From JAUVPY01 sp034412795 (GTDB taxonomy: Bacteria; Chloroflexota; Anaerolineae; 4572-78; NAK82), in assembly GCA_034412795.1 (NCBI GenBank), contig DAOUMD010000044.1, positions 7,731-71,730 of the forward strand: DNA of 64,000 nucleotides, read 5' to 3'. Positions 41,874 to 50,593 of the stretch are shown here, piece after piece. The position numbers and the translations under genes are program-made. Under the pieces are notes generated by a model. That model made no database searches, was not told the origin of the DNA, and was given only the letters and a program-made list of their open reading frames with translations. Numbering within the stretch: the first letter of the stretch is position 1; the number at the start of each line of letters is the position of its first letter.

Positions 41874-43097
41874 ATGAAAATTTACAAACGCTTTTTGATG
41901 GCTGCGTCAATAGTTTTTGTGCTATTGGCCCTGGTAGCCTGCACCACGGTGGCTACGCCTCAGGTAGTTAAAGAAACGGTGGTTGTTACCCAGGAAGTTG
42001 AAGTAGAAAAAGAAGTTGAGGTAGTCGTCACCGCTACGCCTGCCCCAGAAGCAGAAACCGCAGCAGACTTGCCCCAGGCCCCCGATAAAAAAGTGGCTCT
42101 TATTATTGCCCAGGGCGGCTTGGGCGACCGCTCCTACAACGATTCCGGTTTTGCCGGACTAACCAAAGCCGCCCAGGACTTTGGCGTTGAGGTTGTGCCT
42201 ATCGAATCGTCGGACCCGGTGGGCGAAGGCGAGCAGCTTTTGCGAACGGCCGCAGAAGCCGGCTTTGATCTGGTGATTACCCTTGAGTACTCTCACTTTG
42301 ACCCGCTCTCCCGCGTGGCGCCAGACTACCCCGATACCACCTTTTCTATTGTCAACATTGTAGTGGATGAGCCCAATGTTGTCTCAATAATGTTCGATGA
42401 GCATACCGGCTCTTATCTGGCCGGGGCGTTGGCCGCAATGGTCACCACCGATGACTCAATTGAGCAAACCAACGATGAAGCCATCATTGGGGCCATTGGC
42501 GGGGCGCAATCCAGCGGCATTGACGTTTTCCTGCATGGCTACCTGCAAGGAGCCTGTGCCGTTAACCCCGATATTGATGTTCTGTTTGCCTACTCTAACG
42601 ATTTTGGCGACCCGGCCAAAGGTAAAGAAATCACCCTGGGCATGTATGAGCAGGGGGCCGACGTTGTATTCCAGGTGGCCGGCGGAACCGGCGCCGGGGT
42701 CATTGATGCAGCCAAAGAGCAAAACCGCTTTGCGATTGGCGTTGACAGCGACCAGGATTATCTGGCCCCCGGCAACGTATTAACCAGTATGTTGAAGCGA
42801 GTAGACATTGCCGTTTACGACCTGATCAAACAATTGGCTGCAGGTGAACTGGAAGGTGGCATGGTAGCCCAGTACGGCTTAGATCAAAGCGGCGTGGGTG
42901 TTAGCGAAATGACCTACACCCGTCACTTGATCCCCAGCGAGTACATAAACCAGATGAATGAGTTCCAAGATGCCATCATTGCCGGTGAACTGGATGTCAT
43001 TGACGTTCGCACTCTTGATGAAGAGCAACTCGCCTTTATCAGTGCCAACGCCACCTGCGAAGGCATTGAAGAGCTACGAGCAATGTTAGGCAAGTAA
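41874..43097 (+). CDS. BMP-family nucleoside-binding lipoprotein of an ABC transporter
   Basis: 407 residues, with AGGAGGGG before ATG 41874. It has a signal peptide with lipobox LALVAC (Cys23), then a low-complexity V/E/T linker of about 35 residues, a form common in Chloroflexota binding proteins. The BMP/PnrA domain follows (KKVALIIAQGGLGDRSYNDSGFAGL, here split at GLGD). Related proteins (PnrA, BmpA, the CUT2-type nucleoside carriers) bind purine or pyrimidine nucleosides. The ATPase and two permeases lie downstream. Confidence 0.9.
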   Translation: MKIYKRFLMAASIVFVLLALVACTTVATPQVVKETVVVTQEVEVEKEVEVVVTATPAPEAETAADLPQAPDKKVALIIAQGGLGDRSYNDSGFAGLTKAAQDFGVEVVPIESSDPVGEGEQLLRTAAEAGFDLVITLEYSHFDPLSRVAPDYPDTTFSIVNIVVDEPNVVSIMFDEHTGSYLAGALAAMVTTDDSIEQTNDEAIIGAIGGAQSSGIDVFLHGYLQGACAVNPDIDVLFAYSNDFGDPAKGKEITLGMYEQGADVVFQVAGGTGAGVIDAAKEQNRFAIGVDSDQDYLAPGNVLTSMLKRVDIAVYDLIKQLAAGELEGGMVAQYGLDQSGVGVSEMTYTRHLIPSEYINQMNEFQDAIIAGELDVIDVRTLDEEQLAFISANATCEGIEELRAMLGK

Positions 43098-43103
43098 AAA
43101 AGG

Positions 43104-43161
43104 ATGAGGGATGAATTATGAAGGATGAATCTTTTCTACATCTTCATTCTTCATCCCTCAT
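43104..43161. repeat. Word palindrome between the lipoprotein and ATPase genes
   Basis: Arms ATGAGGGATGAA (43104-43115) / TTCATCCCTCAT (43150-43161) plus inner repeats of GATGAA/TTCATC. It may form a hairpin that sets the ratio of lipoprotein to membrane components, as is common after binding-protein genes. Confidence 0.6.
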
Positions 43162-43182
43162 GATTCTTGAAAAAGGTCAATT

Positions 43183-44727
43183 ATGGCTTACCTTGAAATG
43201 CGCGGCATCACCAAAGAATTTCCGGGCGTGATTGCCAATTCTGATGTGGATTTACAGGTTGAACAGGGAGAGATTCACGCTCTGGTTGGCGAAAACGGGG
43301 CGGGCAAATCAACCCTGATGAACATACTCTACGGTATCCACACCCCGGATGAGGGCGAAATTTTCCTCAATGGTCAGCCGGTTAAAATTCCAACGCCCTA
43401 TGTGGCCATTCGGCTGGGTATTGGCATGGTGCATCAGCATTTTCAACTTGTCCCTTCATTAACAGTGGCAGAAAATGTGGCCCTGGGATACGAACCGCGC
43501 CGTAATCTATTTGTAGATGACAAACAAATGATGGACCGGGTACAAACCCTGTCTAAAAACTTTGGGCTGCGAGTTGACCCCCTGGAGCGTGTGGCCGATT
43601 TATCGGTGGGGGAACAGCAGCGGGTTGAAATTCTCAAGTTGCTTTACCGTGATGCTCGTCTGTTGGTTTTTGATGAGCCGACAGCAGTGCTAACCCCGCA
43701 GGAAACGCAGGAACTATTTCAGGTGATGCGTCGCCTGGTAGCCGAGGACCGCACCGCCATTTTCATCACCCACAAACTCAATGAGATTATGAGCGTGTGC
43801 CGCCGGGCCACTGTGCTGCGCCAGGGCAAGGTAGTGGGTAACGTGGAAGTGGCCCAATCAAGCCCGGAAGAAATTGCCCGGCTGATGGTGGGCCGCGATG
43901 TTGGGTCTGTGCAGCGCACCGCCGAACATACGCCAGGGCCGGCAACACTTGAGTTGGAAAACCTTGACGCTAACGACGAGCGCGGTCTGCCGGCGCTGCG
44001 CCAGGTGAGTTTCTCTGTTCACGGCGGCGAAATTTTGGGGCTGGCCGGCGTTGAAGGCAACGGCCAGCGAGAATTGGCCGAGGTTCTGGTGGGCAACCGT
44101 AAAGCCGAAAGCGGGAGTATTACCTTGAAAGGGCAGGTCATCACCACTCTCAGCGGACGGAAGCGCCGTGAACTGGACATGGCTTTTATTCCTGAAGATA
44201 GAAACGGGCAGGGTGTTAGCGACCAAATGACTATTTGGGAGAATAACATTGCCAATTCCTACTATCGCCCGCCGGTATCAAAATGGAGTTGGATAAACAT
44301 AAAATACGCTCGCGAAACGGCCCGGCGGCTCATTAAAGAGTTTGACATCCGCACCCGTGATGAAACCACCGTCGTCGGAACGCTTTCCGGCGGCAATGCC
44401 CAAAAGGTAATTATTGCCCGTGAATTGGCCCATACCCCAGCCGTGCTTATTGCCGCCCAGCCCACGCGAGGGTTGGATATTGGCGCAGCCCGGTTTGTGC
44501 ATAAACAACTGCTAAAGCTGCGAGATGCGGGCGTGGCCGTGTTGCTCATTTCCGCGGATTTGGATGAACTGCTGGCCTTGTCAGACCGCATTGCCGTAAT
44601 TTACGAAGGCCAGATTCAAGAAACAATCCCCAATGAACAGGCCACCCGTGAAGAGCTGGGGCTGCTCATGGCCGGTAAACACAAAGAAAGCGGCTCATGT
44701 TCAGAACAAGTGCAAACGTGTCTTTGA
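43183..44727 (+). CDS. ABC transporter ATPase, duplicated (nucleoside uptake), C-terminus altered by insertion
   Basis: 514 residues with two ATPase domains. The first has Walker A GENGAGKST at about 38, signature LSVGEQQRVEILK and Walker B LLVFDEPTAVL. The second has the degenerate Walker A typical of this class (GVEGNGQREL near 290), LSGGNAQKV and a Q for D change in the Walker B region (LIAAQPTRGLD). This is the sugar/nucleoside (RbsA/NupO-like) type. The last eleven residues (GSCSEQVQTCL) come from a MITE-like element inserted at 44692. Without it the frame would read ...HKESIVAGEAP and stop at 44814-44816, overlapping the permease start. Confidence 0.9.
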   Translation: MAYLEMRGITKEFPGVIANSDVDLQVEQGEIHALVGENGAGKSTLMNILYGIHTPDEGEIFLNGQPVKIPTPYVAIRLGIGMVHQHFQLVPSLTVAENVALGYEPRRNLFVDDKQMMDRVQTLSKNFGLRVDPLERVADLSVGEQQRVEILKLLYRDARLLVFDEPTAVLTPQETQELFQVMRRLVAEDRTAIFITHKLNEIMSVCRRATVLRQGKVVGNVEVAQSSPEEIARLMVGRDVGSVQRTAEHTPGPATLELENLDANDERGLPALRQVSFSVHGGEILGLAGVEGNGQRELAEVLVGNRKAESGSITLKGQVITTLSGRKRRELDMAFIPEDRNGQGVSDQMTIWENNIANSYYRPPVSKWSWINIKYARETARRLIKEFDIRTRDETTVVGTLSGGNAQKVIIARELAHTPAVLIAAQPTRGLDIGAARFVHKQLLKLRDAGVAVLLISADLDELLALSDRIAVIYEGQIQETIPNEQATREELGLLMAGKHKESGSCSEQVQTCL

Positions 44728-44784
44728 CGCTCGCGGCGGATTTGTCAATCCAGCGAGAGCAATCACTAGTTCTGAACATGAGCT
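44692..44784. mobile_element. MITE-like element inserted in the end of the ABC ATPase gene
   Basis: A 93-bp element. Inner arms GCTCATGTTCAGAAC (44693-44707) and GTTCTGAACATGAGC (44769-44783) are perfect and extend to 20 bases with one mismatch. The same 8 bases AAGAAAGC flank it (44684-44691 and 44785-44792). Removing the element and one duplicate restores an ATPase reading frame that ends exactly at TAATG, on the permease start. Its ends differ from the GTATCTTCTCAA elements, so it is a different family. Confidence 0.85.
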
Positions 44785-44815
44785 AAGAAAGCATCGTTGC
44801 AGGTGAAGCGCCATA

Positions 44816-45871
44816 ATGGAGAAAGTTGAAAACGTACTGCGAGTCATTCTAACCCTCGCCCTGGCTCTAATTATTGGCGGCGCGATTGTACAGCTTTCCG
44901 GCAAAGACGCACTCAATGCCTATCAGGTTTTGCTTAACTCAGCCTTTGGTAGTCAGGTGGCCATTGCCAATACTCTGCTGGCTGCCACGCCCCTCATCTT
45001 TACCGGGCTGGCTACGGTTGTGGCCTTTCGGGCAGGTGTGTTCAACGTGGGGGTCGAAGGCTCGTTGTATATTGGCGCGTTTGCCGCGGCCTGGGTGGGC
45101 TTCACTTTTACAGGATTCCCCGGTTGGGTGTTGATTCCGTTGATTTTTATCGCCGGAGGTGTGGCCGGCGGCTTGTGGGGAGCTATCCCCGGCTACTTGA
45201 AAGCGCGTTTGCGGGTAGATGAGGTAGTCACCACCATTATGTTCAACTACATCGCCATTTTGCTCACCGATTACCTGGTTAACGGCCCCTTCTTGCTGGA
45301 AGGGATGTCCAATGCTATGTCAGAGGAGATTGCGCCCCAGGCCCAACTAACCCGGATTATCTCCAAATCGCAGTGGAATGCCAGCTTCTTTGTGGCCCTG
45401 GCCGTATTTGTATTTGTGTTACTTATGCTGCGTCGCATGACTCTGGGTTTTGAAATAAACGTCTTGGGCACAAACCCACTTTTCACACGCTGGTCGGGAA
45501 TGCATGTTGGCAAAATCATCATCGTAGTGATGTTTATCAGCGGCTTTATCGGGGGATTGGCCGGGTCAGGTCAGGTTGGCGGCGTGCATTATCGTTTTAT
45601 TTCCGGCTTTTCGCCGGGGTTGGGCTTTACCGGCATTGTAGTGGCCTTGTTGGGCCGCAATACTCCGACCGGAGCTTTGCTGGCCGCCCTCTTTTTTGGG
45701 GCGCTGCGGAACGGCGGCTCCACTATGGAGCTATTTACCCGCATCCCCCGCGATTTGATTGACATTTTGCAAGCCCTCATCATCTTTTTTGTAGCGATTG
45801 AGTTGAGCTTGACCTGGCTTCGGTCTCGCCGTAAAAAAGTAAAAATCCAACTTGAAGTCGCTCAAGGGTAA
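44816..45871 (+). CDS. ABC transporter permease (nucleoside), first
   Basis: 351 residues with about eight to ten membrane helices in the BPD_transp_2 pattern. RVDEVVTTIMFNYIAI near 137 and SGFSPGLGFTGIVVALLGRNTP near 270 are the usual blocks of BMP-type permeases (NupP/YufP). It forms the channel together with the next gene. The MITE insertion upstream has probably broken its translational coupling to the ATPase gene; AGGTGA (44801-44806) may still serve as a ribosome site. Confidence 0.88.
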   Translation: MEKVENVLRVILTLALALIIGGAIVQLSGKDALNAYQVLLNSAFGSQVAIANTLLAATPLIFTGLATVVAFRAGVFNVGVEGSLYIGAFAAAWVGFTFTGFPGWVLIPLIFIAGGVAGGLWGAIPGYLKARLRVDEVVTTIMFNYIAILLTDYLVNGPFLLEGMSNAMSEEIAPQAQLTRIISKSQWNASFFVALAVFVFVLLMLRRMTLGFEINVLGTNPLFTRWSGMHVGKIIIVVMFISGFIGGLAGSGQVGGVHYRFISGFSPGLGFTGIVVALLGRNTPTGALLAALFFGALRNGGSTMELFTRIPRDLIDILQALIIFFVAIELSLTWLRSRRKKVKIQLEVAQG

Positions 45872-45877
45872 TGAATT

Positions 45878-46786
45878 ATGGACTTACTGGAACTTACTGC
45901 CGGTTTATTGGCTTCTACCTTACGTCTGGGCGCTCCGCTGATGCTGGCGGCTATGGCCGGGCTGCTCAGTTATCAAGTAGGGCTTATAAATATTGCCCTT
46001 GAAGGCTTCATGCTGGTTGGCGCTTTTGTGGCGGTGGTCATGAGCTTTTATACGGGCAATACCTGGGTGGGGGTATTGGCCGCCGGCATGGGCGGCGCGT
46101 TGTGCGCGGCCTTGTTTGCCCTGTTTGTTACAGATTTACGCGGCAACCTGATTGTTACCGGCCTGGCAATCAACTTTTTAGTTTTGGGCAGCACCGCTTA
46201 TTTGCTGCAAATTTTGTTTAACACCAGTGGCACTATTGCGCCTGACGGTTTGGAAAAACTGCCCGTACTTTATATCCCTGGCTTGAGTGGGCTGCCGTTT
46301 TTGGGCAAAGTGCTGTTTAGCCATTCACCGCTGGTTTACCTGTCCTGGCTTATGGTTCCTGTCACCTCGGTTTTTCTGTATCGTATGATACCGGGCGTCC
46401 ACATTCGGGCCGTTGGCGAAAATACAGAGGCGGCGGGTACAGCCGGCATCTCCATTAGAAAAATGCAATATCTGGCTTTGGTGCTGGGTGGTATTTTATG
46501 CGGCCTGGCCGGAGCGCATCTCTCCGTGGGAGATTTGTCGCTGTTCCGCGAAAATATGACCAGCGGGCGCGGCTTTATTGCCCTGGCCGCCGTTTACTTT
46601 GCGGCGGGACGGCCTAAATTCACCGCGCTGGCCTGTCTGCTATTCGGTCTGTTCGATGCGCTTCAATTTCGGCTTCAAACTATCAGCAACATTCCCTCAC
46701 AATTCTTCCAGATTTTGCCCTATTTAATGGTTGTGGTTATGTTGGTGCTAATTTCTATTCCCAAAGAGTGGAAGAAGGGCTGGTAA
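45878..46786 (+). CDS. ABC transporter permease (nucleoside), second
   Basis: 302 residues with about eight membrane helices. APLMLAAMAGLLSYQVGLINIALEGFML (split at SYQ) is the classical opening of the smaller permease of BMP-type nucleoside systems (NupQ-like). RGFIALAAVYFAAGRP near 228 is the conserved late loop. It starts six bases after the previous stop, and the next gene begins two bases after its own stop. Confidence 0.88.
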   Translation: MDLLELTAGLLASTLRLGAPLMLAAMAGLLSYQVGLINIALEGFMLVGAFVAVVMSFYTGNTWVGVLAAGMGGALCAALFALFVTDLRGNLIVTGLAINFLVLGSTAYLLQILFNTSGTIAPDGLEKLPVLYIPGLSGLPFLGKVLFSHSPLVYLSWLMVPVTSVFLYRMIPGVHIRAVGENTEAAGTAGISIRKMQYLALVLGGILCGLAGAHLSVGDLSLFRENMTSGRGFIALAAVYFAAGRPKFTALACLLFGLFDALQFRLQTISNIPSQFFQILPYLMVVVMLVLISIPKEWKKGW

Positions 46787-46788
46787 CA

Positions 46789-47370
46789 ATGGAACATACA
46801 GCCGTTCTGGTTATTGATATGGTGCGTGACTTTACCGATGTGGAATACGGCAAGGTTGCCAACCCAAACTCGGCGGCGCTGGTGCCGGTAGTGGATGAAT
46901 TCGTTAAACAAGCCCGACAGCAAAATGTCCCCATTATCTGGGTCATCGAATCGCACCGCCCCGGCAAGCCGGATTGGGAACTGTTGCACGTGCGCGACCA
47001 TTGCATCGCCGGAACATTGGGCGTTGAACTGGCTGCGTCGTTGGTCCCGGTTGAAGAAGATTACGTAATTTACAAACGCCGCTACAGCGCCTTTGTTGGC
47101 ACCGACCTGGACCTGATTCTGCGCGACAACCATATCCACACCCTCATTCTCACCGGCACCAAGACCAATGTCTGTATTCGAGCCACCGCTCAAGATGCCT
47201 TCAGCCGCAACTATCAGGTTATTGTACCCCGCCAGTGTGTGGCTACCGATAAGCAGCACCTGCACGAGGCCAATCTGGAAGATATTGACCGTTATTTGGG
47301 CAAAGTGGTGTCGGCTGAAGAAGCCCTGGACATGTTGAGCCAACCAAGGGGGGCAAAAGCTGATGCTTGA
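46789..47370 (+). CDS. Isochorismatase-like cysteine hydrolase (amidase)
   Basis: 193 residues from ATG 46789; a GTG at 46768 inside the previous gene is also open. The catalytic triad of the isochorismatase-like fold is present: D10 in LVIDMVRDF, K96 in YKRRYSAF and C129 in GTKTNVCI. Members include nicotinamidases, ureidoacrylate and N-carbamoyl amidohydrolases. In a nucleoside operon it may act on the free base or an amide derived from it, for example nicotinamide; that is inference. Confidence 0.88.
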   Translation: MEHTAVLVIDMVRDFTDVEYGKVANPNSAALVPVVDEFVKQARQQNVPIIWVIESHRPGKPDWELLHVRDHCIAGTLGVELAASLVPVEEDYVIYKRRYSAFVGTDLDLILRDNHIHTLILTGTKTNVCIRATAQDAFSRNYQVIVPRQCVATDKQHLHEANLEDIDRYLGKVVSAEEALDMLSQPRGAKADA

Positions 47371-48286
47371 TGTTCTGTCCACTGGCTACCCCAGCCTCGA
47401 CTACATCTACCGGGTCTCCCATTCCCCGGTGGTGGGCGAAACGGGGCTGGTACGCACCCCGCCCTCGCGCTATACTTTTGGCGGCTGCGGGGCTAATGTG
47501 GCTGTAGGGCTGGCCCGCCTGGGCTTCAAAACCGGGGTCTCTATGGTGGTGGGAGATGACGAGTCGGGCAGGGCTTACATTGACCATTTGCAGAGAGAAG
47601 GCGTAGACACCAGTGACATCATCCGTCTGCCCGACAGTGGTACCTCCGAAAGCCGCCTCTACGTCAACCCGGAAGGCGAGTACCAAAACTTCTTTTACCC
47701 CGGTGCTGCCGATGCTTGGCAGGGAGAATTGCGGCTCGACTCGCTGGCCGAAGCGAGTTGCGTCTTGCTGACGGTTGGGCCACTGCATTACAACCGGCAG
47801 TTCGTGGCGCTGGCCAATCGGGCCAATACTCCCCTCATCTGGCAGCTTAAGCCCGATATTTACGCCTACCCGCCCGACGCCCTGGTCGATTTAGCCCGCA
47901 GCAGCGTTCTGTTGCTGATGAATCGTTTTGAGTGCGATTACCTTACTTCTACCCTGGGGCTGAAAGACCCCGCTGATCTTCTCTCAGAGAAAACGCGTTT
48001 GGTGGCGTTGACTCTGGGGAGCGCAGGCAGCCGTATCTTTGCTGAAAGCGGCGTGCACGATGTGCCGGTTATTTCGCCGCCCCAAGTGGTTGACTCAACC
48101 GGGGCGGGCGACGCATTTACCGTCGGCTTTCTGTCCGGCTGGCTGCAAGGCCGGTCGCCGCTTGTTTGCGCGCAGATAGGGGCGGTGGTGGCCTCTTTTG
48201 TCCTGGAAACCGTCGGCTGCCAGACTAATTTGCCGGACTGGTCAGCGATGAAACAACGTTATGAGGAGAATTTTGGAGAGCTATGA
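47363..48286 (+). CDS. PfkB-family (ribokinase-like) sugar or nucleoside kinase
   Basis: 307 residues, overlapping the amidase gene by eight bases. The family's first signature is FGGCGANVAVGLARLG near 40. The ATP/anion-hole motif VVDSTGAGDAFTVGFLSGW near 245 carries the catalytic Asp in GAGD. Related enzymes phosphorylate ribose, adenosine, pseudouridine or other nucleosides. Next to a nucleoside phosphorylase it could trap the sugar or the nucleoside after import. The exact substrate is unknown. Confidence 0.88.
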   Translation: MLDVLSTGYPSLDYIYRVSHSPVVGETGLVRTPPSRYTFGGCGANVAVGLARLGFKTGVSMVVGDDESGRAYIDHLQREGVDTSDIIRLPDSGTSESRLYVNPEGEYQNFFYPGAADAWQGELRLDSLAEASCVLLTVGPLHYNRQFVALANRANTPLIWQLKPDIYAYPPDALVDLARSSVLLLMNRFECDYLTSTLGLKDPADLLSEKTRLVALTLGSAGSRIFAESGVHDVPVISPPQVVDSTGAGDAFTVGFLSGWLQGRSPLVCAQIGAVVASFVLETVGCQTNLPDWSAMKQRYEENFGEL

Positions 48287-49053
48287 GTGAAACCCTATAT
48301 CTTAAATGTGAACCTGGAAACGTGGGCGAACTGGTCCTGCTCACCGGTAGTCCTGAGCGGGTAGACCGTATTGCCGCCTTTTTAGACTCACCCCAAACTA
48401 TTGCCCAAAACCGCGAATTTTACACCGTGACCGGCCACTACAACGGGCAGCGCGTCTCCGGCGTATCCGCCGGTATTGGTGCCCCCTCAGCGGCCATTGC
48501 CATCGAGGAGCTAAAGCAGTTGGGCGCAAAGGCTATTGTGCGGGTGGGCACAATGATGGGTGTCAGTGTGCCGATGGGGGCGTGTGTTATTGCTACCGGG
48601 GCGGCTCGTTTTGAAGGCACTTCGCAACATTATTTGGATATGGCCTACCCCGCTGTGCCGGATTGGGGCTTGGCCCAACACTTGCTCGCCGCCGGGCAAG
48701 GTCAGGGGTTGGATATGCGGCTGGGCATTACAGCCACCTACGATGCTTTCTATCCCAAAATGGCTCCAACCTTAACCGATCACACCCTGCCTGATATTGA
48801 GGGGTTGCGGCAGGCTCAAGTTATCGCCCTTGATATGGAAACGGCCTTGTTGTATGTGCTGGGTACGCGCCTGGAAATATCGGTGGTGGCGATGTGTCTG
48901 GTGACAAATAACTTTGACCCTTTCGAGATGCAGGGCGCTGACACTCGCGCCAAAGATGAAGATAACCTGATTCGGGCCGTACTGGATGGTTTGTTAGTGT
49001 GGAGCAACAATAATCAGCCATACTTCACTATCCCTGACGGGCAGGCGAGCTGA
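48283..49053 (+). CDS. Nucleoside phosphorylase (uridine phosphorylase-like)
   Basis: 256 residues, ATGA overlap with the kinase gene. VLLTGSPERVDRIAAFLDSP, GIGAPSAAIAIEELKQLGAKAIVRVGTMMG (split at GAKA) and the late EMETALLYVLGT-type segment (here ALDMETALLYVLG) match the NP-I family with the phosphate-binding Gly-rich and Arg residues. It cleaves nucleosides with phosphate to a free base and (deoxy)ribose-1-phosphate. In this operon it would be the step after import. Confidence 0.88.
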   Translation: MSETLYLKCEPGNVGELVLLTGSPERVDRIAAFLDSPQTIAQNREFYTVTGHYNGQRVSGVSAGIGAPSAAIAIEELKQLGAKAIVRVGTMMGVSVPMGACVIATGAARFEGTSQHYLDMAYPAVPDWGLAQHLLAAGQGQGLDMRLGITATYDAFYPKMAPTLTDHTLPDIEGLRQAQVIALDMETALLYVLGTRLEISVVAMCLVTNNFDPFEMQGADTRAKDEDNLIRAVLDGLLVWSNNNQPYFTIPDGQAS

Positions 49054-49114
49054 TGGTATTGCCCGGTTTGCCGGGAATGGCATATTATGATACAGAAAAA
49101 GCGAAATTAAACAT

Positions 49115-50575
49115 ATGAACAAACAATTCAACTTACTTATCAATGGAGAATGGCTCCCAGCCAACTCCGGTGAGCAATTCGATGTCCTCAACCCGGCCAC
49201 CGGCGAAGTGGTAGCCCAATGCGCCAAAGCCGGCGTGCCCGAAACACAAGCTGCATTGACAGCCGCCCAGGAAGCCTTTATAAGCTGGCGCGAAAAACCG
49301 GCTCGCGAACGCTGCGACCTGATGCACAAAGCCGCCGCCATATTTCGGGAACGAATTGACGACATCGCCCAACTACTGACCCTGGAACATGGCAAGCCTT
49401 TGCAGGATTCCTACAAAGAACTGCATTTTTCGGCAGACGTCATTGATTATTACGCCGAAGAAGCTCGCCGTCAGTTTGGCACCCACTTTGAAGGAGATGC
49501 CGGACCAACTCACAGTTTTATCTTACAGCAGCCTGTGGGCGTGGTGGCGGCCATCACTCCCTGGAACTTTCCGGTAGACCTGCTCAGTTGGAAAGTTGGG
49601 CCTGCTCTGGCGGTAGGCTGTACGCTGGTGGTCAAACCTCCCAGCGATGCTCCCACGGCGGCCATTGAATTTTTACACTGTTTTGAAGATGCGGGTCTGC
49701 CACCGGGCGTCATCAATGTTGTTACCGGTAGCGGGCGCATCGTGGGTGCTGAATTGGTGACCAACCCCATCAGCCGCAAAATCGCCTTCACCGGCTCAAC
49801 TGCCACCGGCCTATGGATTGCCCAGGAAGCCGCCAGGCAGCTTAAGCACGTCACGCTTGAATTAGGTGGCAGCGCTCCGTTTATAGTGTTCAAAGATGCC
49901 GACCTCGATTTGGCTGTGCCCCAAGCGCTACGACGGGCCTTCTCCCATACCGGCCAGATTTGCATTAGCGTTAATCGCATTTTTGTTCACGAAGCCGTGG
50001 CTGATGAATTTACTGAACGTTTCACCGAACGCGCCGCCAAATTACGGGTTGCTAATGGCCTTGAGGTTCCTGATGCGGATATGGGGCCAATGATTAACGA
50101 AGCTGGATTGCAAACCACTCGTGCCCACCTGGCAGACGCCTTGGAGAAAGGGGCGACTCTTTTGACCGGTGGCAACGTGCCTGCTGGCGAAAGCTTTGCC
50201 AAGGGCTTTTTCTTTGAGCCGACCGTGCTCGCTCAGGTCACACCTGAGATGAAGGTGATGCAAGAAGAAACATTCGGCCCTTTGGCTCCTATCGCAACCT
50301 TTAATACTGTCAATGAGGCCATTGACCTGGCAAATAATTCTCCTTATGGCTTGGCTGCTTATATCTTTACCCGCGATTTGGATATTGCCATGTACGCAGC
50401 GGATCGGATTGATGCCGGAGGAATTGGCATCAATATTAATGATATTACTGACATACGCGGCCCATTTGGCGGACGCAAGATGAGCGGTGTAGGACGTGAG
50501 TTAGGCCAGCCAGGGCTTGACGGCTATTTGCAGTGGAAACACGTTCGGGTGTTACGACAGCCGCCAAGAGACTAA
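49115..50575 (+). CDS. NAD(P)-dependent aldehyde dehydrogenase
   Basis: 486 residues. Conserved blocks: TPWNFPVDLLSWKVGPALAVG (split at LLS), GSGRIVGAELV, FTGSTATG, catalytic Glu in VTLELGGSAPF (about 250) and nucleophile Cys in HTGQICISVNR (about 285), then QEETFGPLAPI and FGGRKMSGVGRE near the end. It resembles the succinate-semialdehyde/glycolaldehyde group. In this operon it would oxidise an aldehyde from pentose breakdown. The Shine-Dalgarno is weak. Confidence 0.9.
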   Translation: MNKQFNLLINGEWLPANSGEQFDVLNPATGEVVAQCAKAGVPETQAALTAAQEAFISWREKPARERCDLMHKAAAIFRERIDDIAQLLTLEHGKPLQDSYKELHFSADVIDYYAEEARRQFGTHFEGDAGPTHSFILQQPVGVVAAITPWNFPVDLLSWKVGPALAVGCTLVVKPPSDAPTAAIEFLHCFEDAGLPPGVINVVTGSGRIVGAELVTNPISRKIAFTGSTATGLWIAQEAARQLKHVTLELGGSAPFIVFKDADLDLAVPQALRRAFSHTGQICISVNRIFVHEAVADEFTERFTERAAKLRVANGLEVPDADMGPMINEAGLQTTRAHLADALEKGATLLTGGNVPAGESFAKGFFFEPTVLAQVTPEMKVMQEETFGPLAPIATFNTVNEAIDLANNSPYGLAAYIFTRDLDIAMYAADRIDAGGIGININDITDIRGPFGGRKMSGVGRELGQPGLDGYLQWKHVRVLRQPPRD

Positions 50576-50593
50576 TAAAAGAGGAGAAAGTGA

